From Bacillus luti (GTDB lineage: Bacteria > Bacillota > Bacilli > Bacillales > Bacillaceae_G): 64,000 nucleotides of DNA. The translations under genes and the position numbers were made by a program. Location: contig NZ_MACI01000093.1 of NCBI RefSeq assembly GCF_001884105.1, forward strand, positions 156,436 through 220,435, in the 5' to 3' direction. Under the pieces are notes generated by a model, which had not been told where the DNA came from, did no database searches, and saw nothing but the letters and a program-made list of their open reading frames with translations. Below are positions 18,058 to 28,084 of this stretch, piece by piece (within the stretch, counting starts at the first letter, position 1; every line of letters begins with the position of its first letter).

Positions 18058-19950
18058 GTGGATCTAACGCAAATTCAAAACCCTAGTTTTTTGAAAGATA
18101 TGTCTATCAGTGAACTAGAGGGATTGAGTGAGGATATTCGTAAGTTTTTAATTGAAGAGCTCTCTCAAACAGGTGGACATATTGCACCTAATTTAGGTGT
18201 AGTAGAACTCACAATTGCTCTGCATAAATTATTTGATAGTCCGAAAGATAAATTTTTATGGGACGTAGGACATCAATCCTATGTACATAAAATTTTAACA
18301 GGACGTGCAAAAGAATTCGGCACATTAAGGCAATATCAAGGACTATGTGGTTTCCCAAAACGTTGCGAGAGTGAGCACGATGTATGGGAAACGGGCCATA
18401 GCTCGACATCATTATCTGCTGCAATGGGAATGGCTTTAGCACGTGATTTAAAGAAAACGAAAGAATATGTTATACCAATCATTGGAGATGGTGCTTTAAC
18501 AGGCGGAATGGCTTTAGAGGCATTGAACCATATTGGACATGAAAAAACAGACATGATTGTTATTTTGAATGACAATGAAATGTCAATTGCACCAAACGTT
18601 GGTGCGCTTCATAATGTGCTTGGACGTCTACGTACCGCGGGAAAATACCATTGGGTAAAAGACGAACTAGAGTATATATTAAAGAAAATCCCAGCAGTCG
18701 GTGGGAAAGTTGCTGCGACAGCAGAGAAAATAAAAGATAGTCTTAAATATTTACTCGTATCTGGCGTCTTTTTTGAAGAGTTAGGCTTTACATACTTAGG
18801 TCCAGTCGATGGACACGATTATGAAAAGCTATTCGAAACGTTGCAATATGCAAAGAAAACAAAAGGCCCAGTGCTTGTTCATGTTATTACGAAAAAAGGA
18901 AAAGGTTATAAACCAGCTGAGAGTGATGTTATAGGAACTTGGCATGGAACAGGACCTTATAAAATTGAATCAGGTGACTTCGTTAAACCGAAAGAAGTTG
19001 CACCAGCATGGAGTGCTGTTGTTAGTGAAACAGTACTTAAGCTAGCGAGAACGGACGAGCGTATCGTTGCAATTACACCTGCAATGCCTGTTGGATCGAA
19101 ACTTGAGAAATTCCAAAAAGAATTCCCGGATCGTATGATTGATGTAGGTATTGCAGAACAGCATGCTACAACAATGGCAGCGGGTATGGCAACGCAAGGT
19201 ATGAAGCCATTCTTAGCGATTTATTCAACATTTTTACAAAGAGCATATGACCAAGTTGTTCATGATATATGCCGCCAAAATTTAAATGTTTTCATCGGAA
19301 TCGATCGCTCTGGTTTAGTAGGCGCAGATGGTGAAACGCATCAAGGTGTATTTGACATCTCATTCTTACGTCACTTGCCGAATATGGTAATTATGATGCC
19401 AAAAGATGAAAATGAAGGGCAACATTTAGTATATACGGCGATGCAATATGAAGATGGACCAATCGCATTACGTTATGCGCGTGGTAATGGACTTGGTGTT
19501 CATATGGATGAAGAATTAAAGGCGATTCCAATCGGTTCATGGGAAACGTTAAAAGAAGGTACACAAGCGGCTATTTTAACGTTTGGTACGACAATACCAA
19601 TGGCAATGGAAGCAGCTGAGCGTCTTGAAAAAGCTGGAGTTTCAGTGAAAGTAGTGAACGCTCGCTTTATTAAACCGATGGATGAAGCATATTTACATGA
19701 TCTCTTAGGAAAAAATATACCGATTTTAACGATTGAAGAAGCTTGTTTAATCGGTGGTTTTGGAACAGGAGTAGTTGAATTTGCATCTGAGAATGGGTAC
19801 CATAGTACATTAATTGAACGAATGGGTATTCCGGATCGTTTCATAGAGCATGGTAGTGTAACAAAATTATTAGAAGAAATTGGTTTAACGACAGAAGCAG
19901 TTGTAGACCGTATTCATACAATGATTCCATCAAAACAAAAAAGGGCGTAA
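18058..19950 (+). CDS. dxs: 1-deoxy-D-xylulose-5-phosphate synthase
   Basis: A 630-residue thiamine-diphosphate enzyme that makes DXP from pyruvate and glyceraldehyde 3-phosphate, the first step of the MEP isoprenoid pathway. Key segments are [30 protein letters not shown], the TPP motif [15 protein letters not shown] with [13 protein letters not shown], and DVGIAEQHA in the pyrimidine domain. GTG 18058 gives the usual 630 residues; an in-frame GTG at 18049 would add three. Followed after 3 bases by tlyA. Confidence 0.96.
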   Translation: MDLTQIQNPSFLKDMSISELEGLSEDIRKFLIEELSQTGGHIAPNLGVVELTIALHKLFDSPKDKFLWDVGHQSYVHKILTGRAKEFGTLRQYQGLCGFPKRCESEHDVWETGHSSTSLSAAMGMALARDLKKTKEYVIPIIGDGALTGGMALEALNHIGHEKTDMIVILNDNEMSIAPNVGALHNVLGRLRTAGKYHWVKDELEYILKKIPAVGGKVAATAEKIKDSLKYLLVSGVFFEELGFTYLGPVDGHDYEKLFETLQYAKKTKGPVLVHVITKKGKGYKPAESDVIGTWHGTGPYKIESGDFVKPKEVAPAWSAVVSETVLKLARTDERIVAITPAMPVGSKLEKFQKEFPDRMIDVGIAEQHATTMAAGMATQGMKPFLAIYSTFLQRAYDQVVHDICRQNLNVFIGIDRSGLVGADGETHQGVFDISFLRHLPNMVIMMPKDENEGQHLVYTAMQYEDGPIALRYARGNGLGVHMDEELKAIPIGSWETLKEGTQAAILTFGTTIPMAMEAAERLEKAGVSVKVVNARFIKPMDEAYLHDLLGKNIPILTIEEACLIGGFGTGVVEFASENGYHSTLIERMGIPDRFIEHGSVTKLLEEIGLTTEAVVDRIHTMIPSKQKRA

Positions 19951-19953
19951 CAA

Positions 19954-20793
19954 ATGAGTGCAAAAAAAGAAAGAGTAGACGTACTATTAGTAGAGCGAGG
20001 ACTTATAGAAACACGTGAGAAAGCAAAACGCGCCATTATGGCAGGTCTTGTATATGCAAATGAGATGAGACTTGATAAGCCAGGAGAGAAAATCCCACAA
20101 GATACAGAAATTACGGTGAAGGGACAAGTTATGCCGTACGTAAGCCGTGGTGGTTATAAACTTGAAAAGGCATTAGAGACATTCCATCTTGATTTACAAG
20201 ATAAAGTTATGATAGATATTGGTTCATCAACTGGTGGCTTTACGGATTGTGCGCTTCAAAATGGAGCGAAATTATCTTATGCATTAGATGTAGGATACAA
20301 TCAACTTGCGTGGAAATTACGTCAAGATGAGCGTGTTGTCGTAATGGAACGAACAAACTTCCGTTACGTAACACCAGCAGATTTAGAACGTGGTTTACCG
20401 CAATTTGCTAGTATCGATGTTTCATTTATATCATTAAAGCTTATATTGCCAGTTTTAAAAACAATGCTAATGCCTAATGGGGACGTAGCTGCGTTAATTA
20501 AACCGCAGTTTGAAGCTGGAAGAGAGCAAGTTGGGAAAAAAGGTATCGTTCGCGATAGAAAAGTACATGAAGCTGTCGTAGAAATGATTGTCGATTTTGC
20601 TTTAAAAGAAGGATACAATGTAGAAGGTTTAACATTCTCACCAATTACGGGCGGGGATGGTAATATTGAATTTTTAATCCATCTGAAATGGCATGGTGAA
20701 CGTGAGAATGGCGAAAATCATTCTCCAGTTTCTGTTGAGCAAGTTGTTACAGAAGCGCATGACGTTCTAAAACAAAAAGGAAAAGGGGAATAA
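19954..20793 (+). CDS. yqxC: TlyA-type rRNA 2'-O-methyltransferase (YqxC)
   Basis: A 279-residue protein with an N-terminal S4 RNA-binding domain (about 6-65, ERVDVLLVERGLIETREKAK) and an FtsJ-type methyltransferase domain with the SAM motif DIGSSTGGFTDCAL and IDVSFISL. TlyA relatives methylate cytidines in 16S and 23S rRNA; once called haemolysin. Its actual target in this organism is not shown. It is coupled to dxs and closed by a terminator overlapping its stop. Confidence 0.9.
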   Translation: MSAKKERVDVLLVERGLIETREKAKRAIMAGLVYANEMRLDKPGEKIPQDTEITVKGQVMPYVSRGGYKLEKALETFHLDLQDKVMIDIGSSTGGFTDCALQNGAKLSYALDVGYNQLAWKLRQDERVVVMERTNFRYVTPADLERGLPQFASIDVSFISLKLILPVLKTMLMPNGDVAALIKPQFEAGREQVGKKGIVRDRKVHEAVVEMIVDFALKEGYNVEGLTFSPITGGDGNIEFLIHLKWHGERENGENHSPVSVEQVVTEAHDVLKQKGKGE

Positions 20794-20815
20794 CATATGT
20801 TGTTCCTCTTTTTGT
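20781..20815 (+). terminator. Terminator overlapping the end of yqxC
   Basis: Stem AAAAGGGGAATAACA / TGTTGTTCCTCTTTT with small mismatches, loop TA, ending in TTTTT. The stop codon of yqxC lies in its left arm. Confidence 0.8.
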
Positions 20816-20820
20816 TGTAA

Positions 20821-20853
20821 TTGTATAATGATTGTAAAAACAATTGTGTACAA
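20821..20853 (+). promoter_or_regulatory. Inverted repeat over a TATAAT box before ahrC
   Basis: TTGTA and ATTGT (20821-20835) are mirrored by ACAAT and TACAA (20840-20853) around AAAA. The left half contains TATAAT at 20824-20829. It could be an operator or a small hairpin. No known regulator consensus fits well. Confidence 0.35.
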
Positions 20854-20935
20854 GTAACGAATTATACGTTAACATAAATAAGTGAAGTATACCAATGTTT
20901 AAACTATGGTAAGAGATAGTGTGAGGTGCAAATGT

Positions 20936-21385
20936 ATGAATAAAGGTCAGCGCCATATTAAAATCAGGGAAATTATTGCGAACAAAGAAATTGAAACACA
21001 AGATGAATTAGTTGATATTTTACGTAATGAGGGATTTAATGTAACGCAAGCGACAGTATCGCGCGATATTAAAGAGCTGCACTTAGTGAAAGTGCCATTA
21101 CATGATGGTCGCTATAAATATAGCTTGCCAGCAGATCAACGATTTAACCCGTTGCAAAAATTAAAACGAAATCTAGTGGATTCATTTGTAAAATTAGACA
21201 CGGCAGGACATATGCTTGTGCTAAAAACATTGCCTGGTAACGCTCATTCACTTGGGGCACTTATTGATCATTTAGAGTGGGATGAGATCATCGGAACCAT
21301 CTGTGGTGATGATACTTGCTTAATTATTTGCCGTACACCTGAAGACACAGGTGTTGTCTCTGATCGTTTCTTAAATATGCTGTAA
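20936..21385 (+). CDS. ahrC: Arginine repressor/activator AhrC (ArgR family)
   Basis: A 149-residue ArgR-family regulator that binds arginine as a hexamer, represses arginine biosynthesis and activates catabolism. The N-terminal winged helix has [27 protein letters not shown] (starting near residue 22), and the C-terminal domain holds the arginine-binding [17 protein letters not shown] 20936 follows GAGGTG; ten extra upstream codons are not family-like. Its likely targets in this window are argC and artP. The yqxC-ahrC-recN order is the bacillus norm. Confidence 0.96.
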   Translation: MNKGQRHIKIREIIANKEIETQDELVDILRNEGFNVTQATVSRDIKELHLVKVPLHDGRYKYSLPADQRFNPLQKLKRNLVDSFVKLDTAGHMLVLKTLPGNAHSLGALIDHLEWDEIIGTICGDDTCLIICRTPEDTGVVSDRFLNML

Positions 21386-21392
21386 CAAAAAA

Positions 21393-21440
21393 ATCTTGTT
21401 TACTTTCCTCTATAAAGTGGAAAGTAAACAGGATATTTTT
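21393..21440 (+). terminator. Terminator of ahrC
   Basis: 16-bp stem ATCTTGTTTACTTTCC / GGAAAGTAAACAGGAT with one wobble, then ATTTTT. Confidence 0.92.
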
Positions 21441-21651
21441 ATGGATTAAAAATATGTATTTTCAATTGCAATATAATATTTTGTTCGAATAAAGTAAGAA
21501 AATAGGTGGATTGACCCGTAAAACAAATGTTTGGTACAATGGAGCGGGTTAGAAAAGTAATATATACATAAAACATATAGTATGACTATTTGAATAAAGA
21601 ACTGAGAAAAGCCCTAATAGGGGATTAGTTTATAACGAGGTGAATGGGGCA

Positions 21652-23391
21652 TTGTTATCGGAATTATCGATTAGAAACTTTGCTATTATTGAGGCATTAA
21701 ATATTTCTTTTCAAAAAGGTTTAACGGTTTTAAGTGGTGAAACAGGGGCCGGGAAATCGATTATTATTGATGCGATTAGTTTGCTTGTAGGTGGCCGTGG
21801 TTCAGCAGAATTTGTTCGATACGGAACAGAAAAAGCTGAGATAGAGGGGCTATTTTATGTTGAAGATGATAAGCATCCATGTATTGCAAAGGCAGAAGAA
21901 TTGGATATAGAAATAGAAGATGGCATGATTATTTTGAAGCGAGACATCGCTGCAAACGGAAAGAGTGTATGTCGTGTAAATGGAAAACTGGTTACACTTA
22001 GTATATTAAAAGAAATTGGGAAAACGCTTGTTGATATTCATGGACAGCATGAAACACAAGATTTAATGAATGAAGAGCGTCACCTATTTATGCTCGATCA
22101 TTTTGATGGAGAGCGTATTGTTAAACAATTAGGTATATATCAAAACGTATACGCTGACTACGAGAAATTAAAAAAACAGTTGAAATCGTTAAGTGAAAAT
22201 GAACAACAAATGGCACATCGCTTAGATTTAATTCAATTCCAACATGAAGAAATTCGTAAGGCGGATTTAAAGATGGATGAAGAAAATGAATTAATTGAGG
22301 AACGATTGCAAATTTCTAATTTTGAAAAGATTTATAAAGCGTTAGGTGATGCATATCGTTCGTTAAGTGCTGACGGACAAGGATTAGATAATGTAAGAAG
22401 CGCAATGGGACAAATGGAGAGTATTACACATTTAGATGAAGTGTATCAGGAAAATCATGATTCAATTGCAAATAGCTATTATTTATTAGAAGAAGTGGCG
22501 TATCAACTTAGAGAAAAGCTCGATATGATGGAATATGATCCGAATCGTCTAGATGAAATTGAGACACGTTTAAATGAAATTCGTATGTTAAAGAGAAAAT
22601 ATGGAAATACTGTAGAAGAGATTTTAGCGTATGCTGATAAAATTGAACAAGAAATTTTTACAATTGAAAATAAAGATGTTCATATTGAAACGACGAAGAA
22701 ACAGTTAAAGGAATTAGAAAGTGTTATTCTGCAAGAAGCAACGTTATTAAGTACTATGCGTCATGAGCTTGCAGAGCATCTTACAAATGCCATTCATCAG
22801 GAATTAAAAGAATTATATATGGAAAAAACGAAATTTGAAGTGAGAATCATGAAGAGAGAAGGAAATGCAGAAGAACCTCTTGTGGAAGGTACACCAGTAA
22901 GATTGACGGCGGATGGTTATGATCATGTGGAATTTTATATTTCAACGAACCCAGGTGAACCGCTAAAACCACTTTCAAAGGTCGCTTCCGGCGGGGAGTT
23001 ATCTCGTATTATTTTAGCTTTAAAAAGTATTTTTTCTAAGCATCAAGGTGTTGCGTCTGTTATTTTTGATGAAGTGGATACAGGTGTGAGTGGCCGAGTT
23101 GCACAGGCTATTGCGGAGAAGATTTATCGTGTATCAGTAAACTCGCAAGTACTTTGTATTACGCACTTACCTCAAGTAGCTTCAATGGCGGATTCACATT
23201 TATTTATTCGAAAACAGGTAGCGAATGATCGGACAATTACATCAGTTACTGTTTTAACTATGGAGGATAAAGTAACAGAAATAGCTCGAATGATTTCTGG
23301 TGTGGAAATTACGGATTTAACGACAGAACATGCGAAAGAGTTACTTACGCAAGCGCATCATTTTAAACAGACAGCAGAGGCTATCCAGTAA
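21652..23391 (+). CDS. recN: DNA repair protein RecN
   Basis: A 579-residue SMC-like ATPase that acts early at double-strand breaks. The Walker A motif GETGAGKS is at about 29-36, a long coiled coil runs from about 150 to 380, and the C-terminal head has SGGELSRI and the Walker B VIFDEVDTG. The TTG at 21652 is chosen: GAGGTG lies 9 bases upstream and the protein then begins MLSELSIRNFAIIE, matching B. subtilis MLAELSIKNFAIIE. The earlier in-frame GTG at 21640 has no ribosome site. Confidence 0.94.
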   Translation: MLSELSIRNFAIIEALNISFQKGLTVLSGETGAGKSIIIDAISLLVGGRGSAEFVRYGTEKAEIEGLFYVEDDKHPCIAKAEELDIEIEDGMIILKRDIAANGKSVCRVNGKLVTLSILKEIGKTLVDIHGQHETQDLMNEERHLFMLDHFDGERIVKQLGIYQNVYADYEKLKKQLKSLSENEQQMAHRLDLIQFQHEEIRKADLKMDEENELIEERLQISNFEKIYKALGDAYRSLSADGQGLDNVRSAMGQMESITHLDEVYQENHDSIANSYYLLEEVAYQLREKLDMMEYDPNRLDEIETRLNEIRMLKRKYGNTVEEILAYADKIEQEIFTIENKDVHIETTKKQLKELESVILQEATLLSTMRHELAEHLTNAIHQELKELYMEKTKFEVRIMKREGNAEEPLVEGTPVRLTADGYDHVEFYISTNPGEPLKPLSKVASGGELSRIILALKSIFSKHQGVASVIFDEVDTGVSGRVAQAIAEKIYRVSVNSQVLCITHLPQVASMADSHLFIRKQVANDRTITSVTVLTMEDKVTEIARMISGVEITDLTTEHAKELLTQAHHFKQTAEAIQ

Positions 23392-23407
23392 TGGATAGCT
23401 TTTTTTC
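23380..23407 (+). terminator. Terminator overlapping the end of recN
   Basis: Stem GCTATCCA / TGGATAGC, loop GTAA, then seven T. The recN stop codon lies in the loop. Confidence 0.9.
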
Positions 23408-23509
23408 TCAAATAACGATTTCTTAATTCTTCCGGTTATAAATAAAGCATTGCAAGGAGAGATTAAAAAGTGAAGCCAAGAGGCTGAATGTGGGGTAGGA
23501 GCGAGGAGA

Positions 23510-24808
23510 GTGAACAAATTGAAATTAGAAAGATTTCGCAAAATAATAGGTCTTTGTCTCCTTGTTTCTTTAGTTTTTATTGGATGTTTTAAACCGCTTC
23601 GAACGTTTATTTCATCACCGAAACAACTTGTTATTTTTGAAGGGCAACAATCAGAAATAGCTTCATTACCAGTTTTTCAAGCTTCATCTACAGATCGTCA
23701 TGTATTTACAGTGAGTTCGAACGAACAAAAACAAGGACTTATGGTAAATTCTCATCAAAATGGTGAAGCAGATATGGTGTTTCAGCTTGCTGGTTTTCCA
23801 GTGAAAAAAGTAAATGTAAAAGTGCTGAAAGATTTTAAAGTTATTCCAGGTGGACAATCGATTGGTGTAAAATTAAACACAAAAGGTGTACTTGTTGTAG
23901 GCCATCATTTAATTCAAACTGAAAAAGGTAAAATATCTCCTGGTGAAACAGCAGGTGTGCAAATTGGAGATATGATTACTGAAATTAATGGTAAAACAAT
24001 TGAAAGAATGAGTGATGTAGCACCATTTGTTCATAGTAGTGGTGAAACAGGTGAGCCGCTTAATCTTGTTTTGTTACGAGATGGAAAATACATTCGCACT
24101 AAGTTAACACCACAAAAAGATAGTGGTGAATCTTCTTATCGTATTGGCTTATATATTCGAGATTCGGCAGCTGGAATCGGAACGATGACATTTGTTCATC
24201 CAGATTCTATGAAATACGGGGCGCTTGGTCATGTTATTTCTGATAATGACACAAAAAAACCGATTCAAGTTGAAGATGGGCAAATTATGCGTTCAACAGT
24301 TACATCAATTGAAAGAGGAAGTCATGGGAATCCAGGAGAGAAATTAGCGAGGTTCTCACCAGATCGTGAAGTGATTGGTAATATTACAATAAATAGTCCG
24401 TTTGGCATTTTTGGGAAATTAAATACAAATATGACAAATGGTATAATGGATAAAGCAATGCCTATTGCATTATCAAATCAAGTAAAAGAGGGACCAGCAA
24501 AGATTTTAACAGTTATTGATCAAGATAAAGTAGAATCGTTTGATATTGAAGTTGTTAGTACAGTACCGCAAAAATTTCCAGCTACAAAAGGTATGGTTAT
24601 CAAAGTAACAGATAAACGTTTATTAGCGAAAACGGGTGGTATCGTACAAGGAATGAGTGGAAGCCCAATCGTACAAAACGGGAAAGTAATTGGTGCTGTT
24701 ACGCATGTATTTGTAAATGATCCAACGTCAGGATACGGTGTTCATATTGAATGGATGTTACATGAGGCTGGAATTAATATTTATGATCAAGAAAAAAAAG
24801 CGAGCTAA
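23510..24808 (+). CDS. spoIVB: SpoIVB intercompartmental signalling serine peptidase
   Basis: A 432-residue S55 peptidase made in the forespore and secreted across the inner membrane, where it cleaves SpoIVFA and triggers pro-sigma-K processing. An N-terminal membrane anchor (about 13-30) is followed by a PDZ domain (about 110-200, [19 protein letters not shown]) and the protease domain with His near 241 in GALGHVISD and Ser near 383 in [12 protein letters not shown] start, AGGAG 7 bases upstream. Sigma-F/G control is known in B. subtilis. It lies between recN and spo0A as in other bacilli. Confidence 0.96.
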   Translation: MNKLKLERFRKIIGLCLLVSLVFIGCFKPLRTFISSPKQLVIFEGQQSEIASLPVFQASSTDRHVFTVSSNEQKQGLMVNSHQNGEADMVFQLAGFPVKKVNVKVLKDFKVIPGGQSIGVKLNTKGVLVVGHHLIQTEKGKISPGETAGVQIGDMITEINGKTIERMSDVAPFVHSSGETGEPLNLVLLRDGKYIRTKLTPQKDSGESSYRIGLYIRDSAAGIGTMTFVHPDSMKYGALGHVISDNDTKKPIQVEDGQIMRSTVTSIERGSHGNPGEKLARFSPDREVIGNITINSPFGIFGKLNTNMTNGIMDKAMPIALSNQVKEGPAKILTVIDQDKVESFDIEVVSTVPQKFPATKGMVIKVTDKRLLAKTGGIVQGMSGSPIVQNGKVIGAVTHVFVNDPTSGYGVHIEWMLHEAGINIYDQEKKAS

Positions 24809-24830
24809 TTTATTAATTAGCTCGCTTTTT
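24794..24830 (+). terminator. Terminator overlapping the end of spoIVB
   Basis: Stem AAAAAGCGAGCTAATT / AATTAGCTCGCTTTTT, loop TATT. The stop codon lies in the left arm. Confidence 0.93.
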
Positions 24831-25027
24831 CTGTTTAAAAATTCGTTGAAATTTTGTAAAAGCTCCGCAAGAGGTGTTTTTTGTTGTAAAATAAAAGGAA
24901 AGGGTTGAACGTTTCGTTGTATTTCTATGATGGAATGTGTTGTGAAAGGAAAAAAATGAACGATAAACATATTTTTTTGTGATTTTATCGGAAAGTAACA
25001 AACTTTAAAAGGGAATTTTCACACAAT

Positions 25028-25034
25028 TGTCGAA
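25028..25034 (+). promoter_or_regulatory. Candidate 0A box upstream of spo0A
   Basis: TGTCGAA matches the Spo0A~P box TGNCGAA. It lies 64 bases before the spo0A start. AAGGGAATTTT about 14 bases upstream plus GAACAAT overlapping the box loosely resembles a sigma-H promoter, which would fit autoregulated spo0A transcription. Confidence 0.5.
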
Positions 25035-25097
25035 CAATTCATGTAGCCTAGAAGGATACACATGTCGGAGAATCGATTCGGTAAGGGAGGAAAAGCT

Positions 25098-25892
25098 GTG
25101 GAGAAAATTAAAGTATGTCTTGTGGATGATAATAAAGAATTAGTATCAATGCTAGAGAGTTATGTTGCTGCTCAAGATGATATGGAAGTAATTGGAACTG
25201 CTTATAATGGACAAGAGTGTTTAAACTTATTGAAAGACAGGCAGCCGGATGTACTCGTATTAGACATTATTATGCCACATCTAGATGGTTTAGCTGTATT
25301 AGAAAAAATGCGCCACATTGAAAGGCTAAGACAGCCTAGCGTAATTATGTTAACAGCATTTGGACAAGAAGATGTGACGAAAAAAGCAGTTGATTTAGGT
25401 GCTTCATATTTCATATTAAAACCATTTGATATGGAGAATTTAACAAGTCATATTCGTCAAGTGAGTGGTAAGGTAAACGCTACCATTAAACGTCCATTGC
25501 CATCTTTCCGATCAGCGACAACAGTAGATGGAAAACCGAAAAACTTAGATGCGAGTATTACGAGTATCATTCATGAAATTGGTGTACCTGCTCATATTAA
25601 AGGGTATATGTATTTACGAGAAGCGATCTCTATGGTATACAATGACATCGAATTATTAGGATCTATTACGAAAGTATTATATCCAGATATCGCGAAAAAG
25701 TATAATACAACAGCAAGTCGTGTTGAACGAGCAATCCGTCACGCAATAGAGGTAGCTTGGAGCCGTGGGAATATAGATTCTATTTCGTCCTTATTCGGTT
25801 ATACAGTATCCATGTCAAAAGCAAAACCTACGAATTCTGAATTCATTGCGATGGTTGCGGATAAGCTGAGACTGGAACATAAGGCTAGCTGA
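25098..25892 (+). CDS. spo0A: Master sporulation response regulator Spo0A
   Basis: A 264-residue response regulator, end point of the sporulation phosphorelay. The receiver domain has the acidic pocket DD10-11, phosphoacceptor Asp56 in LVLDIIMP, Thr in MLTAFGQ and Lys in FILKPFD. The DNA-binding C-domain (about 145-264) includes [18 protein letters not shown], the recognition helix region. GTG 25098 follows GGGAGG with 7-base spacing; twelve further upstream codons are open but not part of the family. Identical architecture to B. subtilis. Confidence 0.98.
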   Translation: MEKIKVCLVDDNKELVSMLESYVAAQDDMEVIGTAYNGQECLNLLKDRQPDVLVLDIIMPHLDGLAVLEKMRHIERLRQPSVIMLTAFGQEDVTKKAVDLGASYFILKPFDMENLTSHIRQVSGKVNATIKRPLPSFRSATTVDGKPKNLDASITSIIHEIGVPAHIKGYMYLREAISMVYNDIELLGSITKVLYPDIAKKYNTTASRVERAIRHAIEVAWSRGNIDSISSLFGYTVSMSKAKPTNSEFIAMVADKLRLEHKAS

Positions 25893-25990
25893 GAGTAGGT
25901 ATACTAAAGAGTTTACTCTTTAGTGAAACCGATGAATTATTGAATTTCATACTGAATATCGATTTTAAAACAAATAAATTGTTTTACCTA

Positions 25991-26025
25991 AAGACCAATG
26001 GATTTTATAATTCATTGGTCTTTTT
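25991..26025 (+). terminator. Terminator of spo0A
   Basis: Stem AAGACCAATG / CATTGGTCTT, then TTTTT. A second hairpin (ACTAAAGAGT / ACTCTTTAGT, 25903-25924) lies closer to the stop but lacks a T-run. Confidence 0.88.
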
Positions 26026-26121
26026 ATTTACTTTGATTTAAGAATAGTGAGGCGATTTAGTGGGATATATATGTAGAAAGGGGCAGGGAAAAGAAGTGGG
26101 TTGTATAGGGAATACGTGGGT

Positions 26122-26150
26122 TTGACATCGTAATCTTGATAACGTATCAT
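26122..26150 (+). promoter_or_regulatory. Sigma-A promoter of the orphan membrane-protein gene
   Basis: A perfect -35 TTGACA at 26122-26127, a 17-base spacer and -10 TATCAT at 26145-26150, 37 bases before the ATG. Confidence 0.75.
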
Positions 26151-26187
26151 TGATTGGGAAATGATATAGGTATAGGAGAATATAAGA

Positions 26188-27720
26188 ATGTCTGTAAAAA
26201 AAATAGTGGATCGATTGTATCCAATCATTGTTATGACGGTGTTTTTGGCTGTATTTTCAATGATAGTAAGTAAGTTTTTCATTCCGAAAGTAATTTTGAT
26301 GAGTGGAGAATTTCCGTATCCGACTGAGGAGTATACTGCAAGCAAGATAGGCGTTGTTATAGTAGCGACACTTCTTTTATTTGCACTTTTCTTTATGTAT
26401 TACAAATGGGTTATTAATAAAATGAAAAGAACGTATACAAATATTATGATTACCTTAGGGATAATAAGTATTTTGGTGGTAGAAATATTTATTACTTCTA
26501 TAGCGTTTAACCCTGTTGTAGGGGATTATGCCATCCTTAAACAAGGAATTGTCTCGGTGTTTAATGGAGATAATCAATTTTTAGAAATGGGACAACTTCT
26601 ATTTTATCCATATAATACACATATTGTATTATTAGGAGGATACTTTTCTAAATTAATAGGAAGCGTAGATTTAGCCATAAAAATATTACCAATAGTATGT
26701 ATAACAGGTAGTATCATTTTAAATGTATTGATTGTAAGGAAGATTACAAACTTTAAAGTTGCTCACATATCGATTGTGTTATCTGTGCTAAACATTTTTA
26801 TATATTGGCAGGCACCGGTTTTTTATACACATACATTAGTAATATTTTTTATTTCAGCAACGATGTATACATATTTGTGCTTGAAAACGGCCGAAACAAA
26901 AAGAATGCAGATTATTTTGTGGATTTTATTGGGAGTTTTCGCAGCTTGTACTTACATTATACGACCGACAGCATTGGCGGTAGCGTTAGCGATTTTAATT
27001 GAAAATATTTTAAAGTTTCGTAAGGGATATTCTGTAAAGGTGTTAAGTAGTGTTGTATTTTGTTTAATCCTTATTGTAAGTTTTAAGGGGATAACGACAA
27101 AGCTAAATCTTAGTACCGATAATGAAATTGAAAAAATTCCGTATACTCATTGGGTGAAAATGGGTTTAAACAAAGATACGTATGGTGTTTGGAATCAGGC
27201 AGATGCAGATTATATTGATGATGAAAACATAAAGAATACGAAGGACTTGAATGAACACAATAAAGAAGTTATAGTACAACGTTTCAATGAGCTTGGTGTA
27301 ATGGGTTATGTACAACATTTGAATGAAAAAATAACTAGAGAATGGGTATCGAGTCAGTTTTCCATGTATCGTATTGGGCAATGGTTCGAGCAGAAGAATG
27401 ACAAGGTAACTAATTTTGTGTCGAACTATAGTACAACGAAGTATGAAATCGTTACTATATATTCTTACATTATTAAATTATTCGTGTATATAGCTGTTAT
27501 GGCGGCTGTTATTCTTTATACAAAGAAAGATGAAAAAGAATCGGAAGTTATACGAATTGCGATGATTAGTACATTAGGAGTATTTACTTTCTTGTTACTA
27601 TGGGAAACAGCCCCGCATTATACGTATGAGGCATTTGCATTTATGAATATTCCAGCTTCTTTAGGATTGTATAAATTGTTTACGATTGTGACAAAGGATA
27701 AACACGGACAATTTGAATAA
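26188..27720 (+). CDS. Polytopic membrane protein, possible GT-C type glycosyltransferase
   Basis: A 510-residue protein with roughly 11-12 membrane segments. A first extracytoplasmic loop after the third segment holds NPVVGDYAILKQGI, with an Asp in the place where GT-C (ArnT/PMT-like) enzymes carry the catalytic acidic residue. A polar region of about 100 residues (330-430) is followed by two or three C-terminal membrane segments and HYTYEAFAFMNIPASLGL. Starts after TAGGAG. It stands alone between spo0A and yycC, with its own promoter and terminator, where B. subtilis has unrelated genes, so it looks like an accessory gene. The glycosyltransferase idea is inference from topology only. Confidence 0.6.
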   Translation: MSVKKIVDRLYPIIVMTVFLAVFSMIVSKFFIPKVILMSGEFPYPTEEYTASKIGVVIVATLLLFALFFMYYKWVINKMKRTYTNIMITLGIISILVVEIFITSIAFNPVVGDYAILKQGIVSVFNGDNQFLEMGQLLFYPYNTHIVLLGGYFSKLIGSVDLAIKILPIVCITGSIILNVLIVRKITNFKVAHISIVLSVLNIFIYWQAPVFYTHTLVIFFISATMYTYLCLKTAETKRMQIILWILLGVFAACTYIIRPTALAVALAILIENILKFRKGYSVKVLSSVVFCLILIVSFKGITTKLNLSTDNEIEKIPYTHWVKMGLNKDTYGVWNQADADYIDDENIKNTKDLNEHNKEVIVQRFNELGVMGYVQHLNEKITREWVSSQFSMYRIGQWFEQKNDKVTNFVSNYSTTKYEIVTIYSYIIKLFVYIAVMAAVILYTKKDEKESEVIRIAMISTLGVFTFLLLWETAPHYTYEAFAFMNIPASLGLYKLFTIVTKDKHGQFE

Positions 27721-27732
27721 TTAAAATATTAT

Positions 27733-27769
27733 AGCAAACCCCCTCTTTTCATAAAAGAGGGGGTTTGCT
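27733..27769 (+). terminator. Strong 17-bp hairpin after the orphan membrane gene
   Basis: Perfect arms AGCAAACCCCCTCTTTT / AAAAGAGGGGGTTTGCT, loop CAT. There is no U-tract beyond the stem, but the left arm of T and right arm of A/G make it very stable. Confidence 0.75.
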
Positions 27770-27861
27770 ATGTATAATTGAAGAGGGTTTGAAATTGGGG
27801 AATAGAATGTGCGTTACATATTTTTAGTGGAGAAGTCATCCGTGATATAATAGTTGATAAT

Positions 27862-27883
27862 AAAAAGCCCTGCAAAACAGGAC
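27862..27883 (-). terminator. Terminator of yycC
   Basis: On the minus strand GTCCTG / CAGGGC with loop TTTTG, followed by TTTTTATT. Confidence 0.75.
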
Positions 27884-27887
27884 CATA

Positions 27888-28034
27888 TTATTCTTCATCT
27901 TTATTTTGTTTTTCTAATTCAACTAGCTTTTGAATTAAAATGTGCTGTGGCATATGCATGAGCTGTTCAAGTGGGACACCTAACGCTTTTGATAGACGGA
28001 CTGCAGTGTCTGGAGAAATTTGTAATGGTCTCAT
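27888..28034 (-). CDS. yycC: YycC-like small protein
   Basis: A 48-residue protein, too short for usual ORF cut-offs. It begins MRPLQISPDTAVRLSKALG and continues VPLEQLMHMPQHILIQKL, which is the YycC family sequence. An AAAGGAGG ribosome site lies 8 bases upstream. The gene is divergent from the glycerophosphodiesterase gene. Predicted helical and soluble; the function is unknown. Confidence comes from the conserved family sequence plus the perfect ribosome site and a terminator. Confidence 0.85.
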   Translation of the reverse strand: MRPLQISPDTAVRLSKALGVPLEQLMHMPQHILIQKLVELEKQNKDEE

Positions 28035-28084
28035 AGAAGTACCTCCTTTTTCGTATAGTATAGCATAAGATTGGGGGAGTGAGG

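Noticed and set aside
25903-25924. ACTAAAGAGT hairpin as main spo0A terminator
   Set aside because: It lacks a T-run; the hairpin at 25991-26025 with TTTTT is the better terminator.
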